NCBI RefSeq assembly: GCF_002102175.1
Contig: NZ_LQOX01000111.1
Location: 1 to 64,000 of the forward strand
Reading direction: 5' to 3'
Source: Mycobacterium gastri
Lineage (GTDB): Bacteria > Actinomycetota > Actinomycetes > Mycobacteriales > Mycobacteriaceae
DNA: 64,000 bases
The translations under genes were made by a program, and so were the position numbers. Shown here piece by piece: positions 57,734 through 64,000 of this stretch (positions within the stretch are counted from its first letter, which is position 1; the number at the start of each line of letters is the position of its first letter). The notes beneath the pieces are model-generated. The model did not search any database, was not told the DNA's origin, and saw only the letters and a list, made by a program, of their open reading frames with translations.

Positions 57734-58138
57734 ATGCGCCTGATCCTGAACGTTATCTGGCTGGTATTCGGTGGCCTGTGGCTGGCCATCGGATACCTGG
57801 TCGCGGCGTTGGTCTGCTTCCTGCTGATCGTCACCATCCCGTTCGGCTTCGCGGCCCTGCGCATCGCGTCCTACGCGTTGTGGCCGTTCGGCAGGACAAT
57901 CGTCGACAAGCCGAGCGCCGGGACCGGCGCCCTGCTCGGCAACGTCATCTGGGTGCTGCTGTTCGGCATCTGGCTGGCAATCGGGCATGTGGTCAGCGCG
58001 GTGGCGATGGCAGCCACCATCATCGGCATTCCGCTGGCCCTGGCCAATCTCAAACTGATCCCGGTGTCGTTGGTGCCGTTGGGCAAAGAAATCGTCCCCG
58101 TCGGTGCGCCGGCTCGAATCGAACGCGTGACCGCATGA
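57734..58138 (+). CDS. YccF-family (DUF307) membrane protein (Rv0870c-like)
   Basis: The 134-residue protein has a twofold repeat of hydrophobic segments: NVIWLVFGGLWLAIGYLV at the start and NVIWVLLFGIWLAIGHVV in the second half. PFGFAALRIA and PLALANLKLIPVSLVPLGK follow the respective repeats. The function is unknown. ATG follows GGAGGAG. Its stop overlaps the moaA2 start (ATGA). Confidence 0.88.
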   Translation: MRLILNVIWLVFGGLWLAIGYLVAALVCFLLIVTIPFGFAALRIASYALWPFGRTIVDKPSAGTGALLGNVIWVLLFGIWLAIGHVVSAVAMAATIIGIPLALANLKLIPVSLVPLGKEIVPVGAPARIERVTA

Positions 58139-59220
58139 CGGTGACGGCGCTGGGCGTTCCGACGGTGCGTGGCAGGTTGCCGGAGCCCGCGCCCCCCCCG
58201 GACGCCGCCCCCATGGACGGTCCTTTGCTGGACAGCTTCGGCCGGGTCGCAACCGATTTACGGGTTTCGCTGACCGATCGCTGCAATCTGCGGTGCAACT
58301 ATTGCATGCCGGCGCAGGGCCTGGACTGGCTGCCCGGGGAGCAACTGCTGCGACCTGAGGAGCTGCGCAGGCTGATCCATCTCGCCGTCACCCGGCTAGG
58401 CGTCACCAGCGTGCGGTTCACCGGCGGCGAGCCGCTGTTGGCCCGTCACCTAGAAGAGGTCGTCGCCGTAACGGCCGGCCTGCGGCCTCGTCCGGAGATC
58501 TCGTTGACCACCAACGGCGTCGGGCTGGCCCGACGGGCGGCCGCTTTGGCCGATGCCGGCCTGGACCGGGTGAACGTCTCGCTGGACAGCGTGGACCGCG
58601 TCAACTTCGCGGCCATCACCCGTCGGGACCGGCTCACCGACGTGCTGGAAGGCCTGGCCGCCGCCAAGAGTGCGGGCCTGACCCCGGTCAAGGTGAACGC
58701 CGTGCTCGACCCAGCCACCGGCCGCAAAGATGTCGTCGAGCTGCTGAGCTACTGCCTGGAACACGGCTACCAGTTGCGAGTCATCGAGCAGATGCCACTC
58801 GACGCGGGGCACCAATGGCGCCGCGACGCCGCGCTGAGCGCCGACGATGTGCTGGCAGCGCTGCGGCCGCACTTCCGGCTGCGGCCCGACCCGGCCCCGC
58901 GAGGTTCGGCCCCGGCCGAGCTCTGGCTGGCCGACTCGGGCCCTGACACACCGGCCGGCAAATTCGGGGTCATCGCCTCGGTCTCGCACGCGTTCTGCTC
59001 GACTTGCGACCGCACCCGGCTTACCGCCGACGGCCAGATCCGCAGCTGCCTGTTCTCCGGCGAGGAGACCGACCTGCGCGGCCTGCTGCGCAGTGGCGCC
59101 GACGATGACGCGATCGAGCGGGCATGGCGAATCGCGATGTGGCGCAAGCCGGCCGGCCACGGCATCAACGATCCGGATTTCGTGCAGCCCGACCGTCCGA
59201 TGAGCGCCATCGGTGGCTGA
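58135..59220 (+). CDS. moaA2: GTP 3',8-cyclase MoaA2
   Basis: The 361-residue radical-SAM enzyme has CNLRCNYC (C50, C54, C57), the SAM-binding GGEPLL, and a second cluster in the C-terminus, AFCSTCDRTRLTADGQIRSC. It converts GTP to the first intermediate of molybdopterin with MoaC. The protein ends IGG at 59220. ATG at 58135 overlaps the YccF stop, and its own end overlaps moaD2 by eight bases. Confidence 0.94.
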   Translation: MTVTALGVPTVRGRLPEPAPPPDAAPMDGPLLDSFGRVATDLRVSLTDRCNLRCNYCMPAQGLDWLPGEQLLRPEELRRLIHLAVTRLGVTSVRFTGGEPLLARHLEEVVAVTAGLRPRPEISLTTNGVGLARRAAALADAGLDRVNVSLDSVDRVNFAAITRRDRLTDVLEGLAAAKSAGLTPVKVNAVLDPATGRKDVVELLSYCLEHGYQLRVIEQMPLDAGHQWRRDAALSADDVLAALRPHFRLRPDPAPRGSAPAELWLADSGPDTPAGKFGVIASVSHAFCSTCDRTRLTADGQIRSCLFSGEETDLRGLLRSGADDDAIERAWRIAMWRKPAGHGINDPDFVQPDRPMSAIGG

Positions 59221-59503
59221 CTCGACGGCTAACTCGATGGGCCATGCCACCGGGATTCACGTGACCGTCCGCTACTTCGCGGCGGCGCGGGCGGCCACCG
59301 GTATCGAGTCGGAAACAGTTACGTTGCGGCCCGGCGCCACGGTGGCCGAATTGGTCGACGGCCTGGCCGCGCGCAGCGCCCAGCTGGCAACGGTGTTGGG
59401 CCGATGCTCCTACCTGTGCGACGGAATTGCCGTCCGAGACGACGCCACACCGTTATCCTCCGGCGACACACTTGACGTACTCCCCCCGTTCGCCGGCGGC
59501 TGA
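59213..59503 (+). CDS. moaD2: Molybdopterin synthase small subunit MoaD2
   Basis: The 96-residue ubiquitin-like protein ends with the thiocarboxylated Gly-Gly tail (VLPPFAGG). It carries sulfur for molybdopterin synthase with MoaE2. GTG at 59213 (MADSTANSMGHATG) overlaps moaA2; ATG 59237 is an alternative start. The overlap region consists of a 12-bp duplication (59215-59238). Confidence 0.9.
   Translation: MADSTANSMGHATGIHVTVRYFAAARAATGIESETVTLRPGATVAELVDGLAARSAQLATVLGRCSYLCDGIAVRDDATPLSSGDTLDVLPPFAGG
59215..59238. repeat. 12-bp near-tandem duplication at the moaA2 stop
   Basis: GGCTGACTCGAC is followed by GGCTAACTCGAT (10 of 12 match). The moaA2 TGA is in the first copy. Confidence 0.85.
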
Positions 59504-59714
59504 TCCCTGTGAGAAATGTCACGTAACGGAACGATAACAAGCCGGACACGGCGCGGTGTCGAGTGTTATGACCTGCGCAAATAGGCGCGCTTCCTGGGGT
59601 TTTGGCCGGGTTCTGTGAGCAAAACGCCGGTCCACCTCACACGTGACGAGATCGTCTGAAACCGCTACCGTCTCCGAAGGCTCGTCAACGAACCACTGAC
59701 TTGCCCACCCTGCC

Positions 59715-60916
<1,202 letters not shown>

Positions 60917-60925
60917 GACACGGGC

Positions 60926-61351
60926 TCAGGCCGAGCCCACCCATTGTTCGGAGCCATCGCCGAAGAACTGGTGCTTCCATACCGGTAGCCGCTCCTTGAT
61001 GGAGTCCACCAGCTGCGCGCAGGTGGCGAACGCGGCCTGTCGATGATCGGCGGCGACGGCGGCCACCAGGGCCGCCTCCCCGACCGCTAGGACACCGATG
61101 CGGTGACTGGCCGCCACCGCACGCACCCCGGTGGCGTTCTTCGCGACCTCGGCTACCACGTCGGCAAGAACCTGGGCAGCCGACGGGTGCGCCGAATACT
61201 CCAGCCGCACCACGTGCCGTCCGCCATCGTGGTTGCGGACCACGCCGACGAACCCGACGACGGCTCCGGCCGCTGGATGGCTCACCAGATCCTCATGCTC
61301 GGCCAGATGGATCGGCTGGTCGGTCAGCGAGGCGCGCAGGACCAGCGTCAT
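60926..61351 (-). CDS. moaE2: Molybdopterin synthase large subunit MoaE2
   Basis: The 141-residue protein matches Rv0866, with [17 protein letters not shown], the conserved [20 protein letters not shown] and the catalytic WKHQFF segment. It works with MoaD2 to insert the dithiolene sulfurs. ATG at 61351 overlaps the mog stop (ATGA). It is the last gene of moaC2-mog-moaE2 and converges with rpfA. Confidence 0.94.
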   Translation of the reverse strand: MTLVLRASLTDQPIHLAEHEDLVSHPAAGAVVGFVGVVRNHDGGRHVVRLEYSAHPSAAQVLADVVAEVAKNATGVRAVAASHRIGVLAVGEAALVAAVAADHRQAAFATCAQLVDSIKERLPVWKHQFFGDGSEQWVGSA

Positions 61352-61833
61352 CGCCGGTGATCTTGGCCGGCGAGTTGATCGAGTGCATGATCCACCACGT
61401 CGGCGAGCACGCTGAGCCCGTCGCGAACCCCGCCGGGTGAACCCGGCAGGTTGACGATCAACGATTGGCCGGCGACGCCGCACACCCCCCGCGACAACAC
61501 CGACGTCGGAACCTTCGGCAGACCCGAGCGACGGATCGCGTCGGCCAACCCTGGAATGACGAAATCCAGCACCGCCACGGTCTGTTCCGGGGTGGTGTCG
61601 GTCGGCGAAATGCCGGTGCCGCCGGACGTGATGATCAGGTCGACCCTCGCCTCGACGGCGTTCTGCAGCGCCTCGCCGACCGGATTCCCGTCGGCGACCA
61701 CCTCCGACTCGACGGGCGAAAAACCCCGCTGCGCCAGCCATTCGGTGACGATGGGACCGCACTCATCGGTGTAGACGCCCGACGATGCACGGGTCGACGC
61801 GATGATCACCCGGGCAGACCGCGCGCCGGTCAC
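61348..61833 (-). CDS. mog: Molybdopterin adenylyltransferase Mog
   Basis: The 161-residue protein has the MPT-binding [15 protein letters not shown] motif and [15 protein letters not shown] typical of the MoaB/Mog fold. It activates molybdopterin by adenylation before molybdate insertion. GTG at 61833 overlaps the moaC2 stop (GTGA). Confidence 0.92.
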   Translation of the reverse strand: MTGARSARVIIASTRASSGVYTDECGPIVTEWLAQRGFSPVESEVVADGNPVGEALQNAVEARVDLIITSGGTGISPTDTTPEQTVAVLDFVIPGLADAIRRSGLPKVPTSVLSRGVCGVAGQSLIVNLPGSPGGVRDGLSVLADVVDHALDQLAGQDHRR

Positions 61834-62321
61834 CGCTGCCAGCTTCCGCTACGGCCGCCCTCTTTGCGCAGCACCCGGATGTCATCGATGCGGGCCGCCG
61901 GGTCCACCGCCTTGATCATGTCGTAGAGCGTAAGAGCCGCGACGCTCACCGCGGTCAGCGCCTCCATCTCGACCCCCGTTCGATCGGTGCTGCGAACCGT
62001 TGCGGTGATCTCGACGTCGGACTCGCCGACGGTGAAGTCCACGTCGACACCGGTGAGCGCGAGCTGATGGCACAGCGGAACAAGGTCGCTGGTGCGCTTG
62101 GCCGCCATGATGCCCGCCACCCGTGCCGTAGCCAGCGCGTCACCTTTGGGCAGACCGCCGGTGGAGATCAGCGCCACCACCTCCGCCGAGGTGCGTAACG
62201 CGCCGGCTGCGACGGCGGTGCGCCGGGTGGCCGACTTCTCGGTCACGTCGACCATGTGCGCGGCTCCCCGCTCGTCCAGGTGCGACAGTCCGCCCGAGTG
62301 GAAATCGGCCGCTTCGGCCAT
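61830..62321 (-). CDS. moaC2: Cyclic pyranopterin phosphate synthase MoaC2
   Basis: The 163-residue protein has the MoaC signatures [34 protein letters not shown], and [20 protein letters not shown] then MIKAVD. It finishes the GTP-to-cPMP rearrangement with MoaA2. It follows the Rv0863-like gene by ten bases. Confidence 0.94.
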   Translation of the reverse strand: MAEAADFHSGGLSHLDERGAAHMVDVTEKSATRRTAVAAGALRTSAEVVALISTGGLPKGDALATARVAGIMAAKRTSDLVPLCHQLALTGVDVDFTVGESDVEITATVRSTDRTGVEMEALTAVSVAALTLYDMIKAVDPAARIDDIRVLRKEGGRSGSWQR

Positions 62322-62331
62322 CGGCGGAGTC

Positions 62332-62541
62332 CTACCTGTTGACGACGGTCACCGGGTGGACGTACGGCAGGTCGTCGGCGGGCAGCGGGAACGCCAACTC
62401 GCCGAAGGGTGACAACGCACCCGTGCGGTCGGTCACCAGTTCGCTTACCGCATGGTCGTCCGGGTCGGTGGTCGGCCAGCCGTTGTCCACGTACTTGGTC
62501 TTGCGCGCATTGCCGTCAGCATTGTCAGCCACGGCATCCAT
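62332..62541 (-). CDS. Small conserved protein (Rv0863-like)
   Basis: The 69-residue acidic protein starts [17 protein letters not shown] and ends [11 protein letters not shown]. It matches the C-terminal part of Rv0863, which is longer in M. tuberculosis. It leads the moaC2-mog-moaE2 transcript. No domain is recognised. Confidence 0.75.
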   Translation of the reverse strand: MDAVADNADGNARKTKYVDNGWPTTDPDDHAVSELVTDRTGALSPFGELAFPLPADDLPYVHPVTVVNR

Positions 62542-62604
62542 TCTGACAGGTCTTCCTCCCGCTCGCGGCGCAAGGTTGCGGGGTCGGGCCTACGCTGATC
62601 AGCA

Positions 62605-64000
62605 ATGCCTGAGCAAGCCCCGACCGAACACACCCCGGAGATCCCGCTGGGGTCCTGGCTGGCCGACCTATCCGACGAGCAGCTGATCGAGCTGCTGGAG
62701 TTTCGGCCGGATCTGGCGCAGCCGCCACCTGGCAGCATCGCCGCGCTCGCCGCGCGCGCGCAGGCCCGGCAGTCGGTCAAGGCCGCCACCGACGATCTCG
62801 ACTTCCTGCGGCTGGCCGTCCTGGATGCCCTGCTGGTGCTGCAAGCCGACACCGCGCCCTTGCCGATCGCAAAGCTGCTGTCGTTGATCGGCGACCGCGC
62901 TGGCGAAGCCGACGTGACCGATGCGCTGGCCGACCTCAAGAAACGCGCCCTGGTCTGGGGCGACAGCGCGGTGCGAGTCGCCGCCGACACCGGCACGGCG
63001 CTGCCGTGGCACCCGGGACAAGTCACTCTCGAAGACGGCACGCGCACCGGCGAGCAGATTGCCGAGTTGATCGCCGGGCTCGACGAGGCCCGGCGCGAGG
63101 TGCTGGAGAAACTCCTCGAAGGATCGCCGATGGGGCGCACTCGCGACGCCGCACCCGGCGCCCCGCCGGACCGCCCGGTGCCCCGGTTGCTGGCCGCGGG
63201 GCTGCTGCGGCGTGTTGACGCCGACACAGTGATCTTGCCCCGCCAAGTCGGCCAGGTGCTGCGCGGTGAGGAACCCGGTCCGATGCGGCTGAGCACCCCG
63301 GATCCGGTGGTGTCTACCACGACGGCCGGTGACGTTGACGCTGCGGCCGCCGGAGCCGTCGTCGACCTGCTGCGGGAAATCGACCTACTGCTGCAGAACC
63401 TTAGCGCCACACCGGTTCCCGAGTTGCGCAGCGGTGGGCTCGGCGTGCGTGAGATCAAGCGCCTGGCCAAGACGACCGGCATCGACGAACCGCGGCTGGG
63501 TCTGATCCTCGAGGTGGTGGCCGCCGCCGGACTCATCGCCAGCGGCATGCCCGAGCCCCTACCGTCCCACGGTGAAGGACCGTATTGGGCGCCGACGCCG
63601 GCCGCCGACCGGTTCACCGCCATGTCGGCTGCCGAGCGTTGGCACCTGTTGGCGCAGACCTGGCTCGACCTGCCGGGCCGGCCAGCGCTGATCGGGAGCC
63701 GCGGCCCGGATGCCAAACCGTATGGCGCCCTGAGCGATTCGTTGTTTTCGACGGCGGCGCCGCTGGATCGCCGGCTGCTGCTGGACATGCTCGCCGAGCT
63801 GCCGGCCGGCGCTGGTGTCGATGCGGCAACAGCCTCCGCTGCCTTGATCTGGCGACGCCCGCGCTGGGCCCGACGGTTACAGCCCGGACCGGTCGCGGAT
63901 CTGCTCAATGAAGCCCACACGCTGGGCCTGGTGGGTCGTGGAGCTCTCAGCGCGCCCGGCCGCGCGCTGCGCGACGCCGGGGATCCCGCCGTCGTGATCG
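62605..64000 (+). CDS. Helicase-associated conserved protein (Rv0862c-like), cut by window edge
   Basis: The frame is open for 465 codons to the edge. It starts MPEQAPTEHTPEIPLGSWL and continues with winged-helix-like repeats (ALVWGDSAVRVAADTG, GGLGVREIKRLAKTTG). It matches Rv0862c, a protein with helicase C-terminal/XPB-associated domains that lies next to an XPB-type helicase in M. tuberculosis; that neighbour would be beyond this window. A long open frame on the other strand (62445-63920) is only its shadow. Confidence 0.85.
   Translation, partial: MPEQAPTEHTPEIPLGSWLADLSDEQLIELLEFRPDLAQPPPGSIAALAARAQARQSVKAATDDLDFLRLAVLDALLVLQADTAPLPIAKLLSLIGDRAGEADVTDALADLKKRALVWGDSAVRVAADTGTALPWHPGQVTLEDGTRTGEQIAELIAGLDEARREVLEKLLEGSPMGRTRDAAPGAPPDRPVPRLLAAGLLRRVDADTVILPRQVGQVLRGEEPGPMRLSTPDPVVSTTTAGDVDAAAAGAVVDLLREIDLLLQNLSATPVPELRSGGLGVREIKRLAKTTGIDEPRLGLILEVVAAAGLIASGMPEPLPSHGEGPYWAPTPAADRFTAMSAAERWHLLAQTWLDLPGRPALIGSRGPDAKPYGALSDSLFSTAAPLDRRLLLDMLAELPAGAGVDAATASAALIWRRPRWARRLQPGPVADLLNEAHTLGLVGRGALSAPGRALRDAGDPAVVI

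Noticed and set aside
62445..63920. 491-codon Ser/Arg-rich frame on the minus strand at the window end
   Set aside because: Shadow of the Rv0862c-like gene; the composition is typical of reading high-GC codons in reverse.

Overview
The window is chromosomal DNA from a high-GC, slow-growing Mycobacterium. Most genes match the M. tuberculosis block from ctpE (Rv0908) down to Rv0862c in conserved order, so the window runs opposite to H37Rv numbering. PE/PPE-type genes, arfABC, rpfA, prrAB, fadE10 and type VII secretion substrates point the same way. Gene names and Rv numbers come from remembered protein sequences, not from a database search. The species is probably close to the M. kansasii group, but the sequence alone does not settle this.

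Layout. 0-9 kb: a PPE gene cut by the window edge, ctpE with a beta-lactamase-like lipoprotein, a metallo-hydrolase with echA6, accD3, and a relic of an ABC exporter. 9-20 kb: prrA-prrB, arfA-arfB-arfC, a phytoene-dehydrogenase-like oxidoreductase, two citrate synthases (gltA2, citA) either side of pdxH, and an SpmT-like secreted nuclease/sphingomyelinase. 20-34.4 kb: a gene-poor stretch with relics, then a glyoxalase-fold protein, fprB with an AurF-like diiron protein, serC, sepH, a four-gene overlapping block (DUF2537, SpoU methylase, MarR), an IS110-family element with a candidate bridge RNA, a DUF3027 protein, an MFS protein and a DUF2771 protein.

34.4-49 kb is accessory DNA. It starts with an EspC-like protein, a large WXG/ESX-type protein whose C-terminus looks like a polymorphic toxin domain, and an immunity-like gene. 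A second immunity gene is broken, and a third partial copy lies 11.6 kb downstream. Between them sit a group II intron in antisense orientation, a three-gene glycerophosphate cluster resembling teichoic-acid or capsule biosynthesis, a truncated transposase, an oxoprolinase locus in which pxpB has a large in-frame deletion, a degenerate PhoU protein and a frameshifted recombinase remnant. The island may have entered through the second immunity gene.

49-64 kb returns to the conserved backbone: two PPE genes, a CycA-like permease, fadE10, a decayed IS982-type element, cspB, a YccF protein, the molybdopterin genes moaA2-moaD2 and moaC2-mog-moaE2, and rpfA behind a ydaO-type c-di-AMP riboswitch. 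The window ends inside an Rv0862c-like gene.

Three recurring DNA patterns deserve attention. Short tandem duplications lie at the stop codons of four genes. A ~20-bp repeat built on GAGTGTGCAC occurs at two distant intergenic sites. Duplicated immunity-gene DNA flanks the accessory island.
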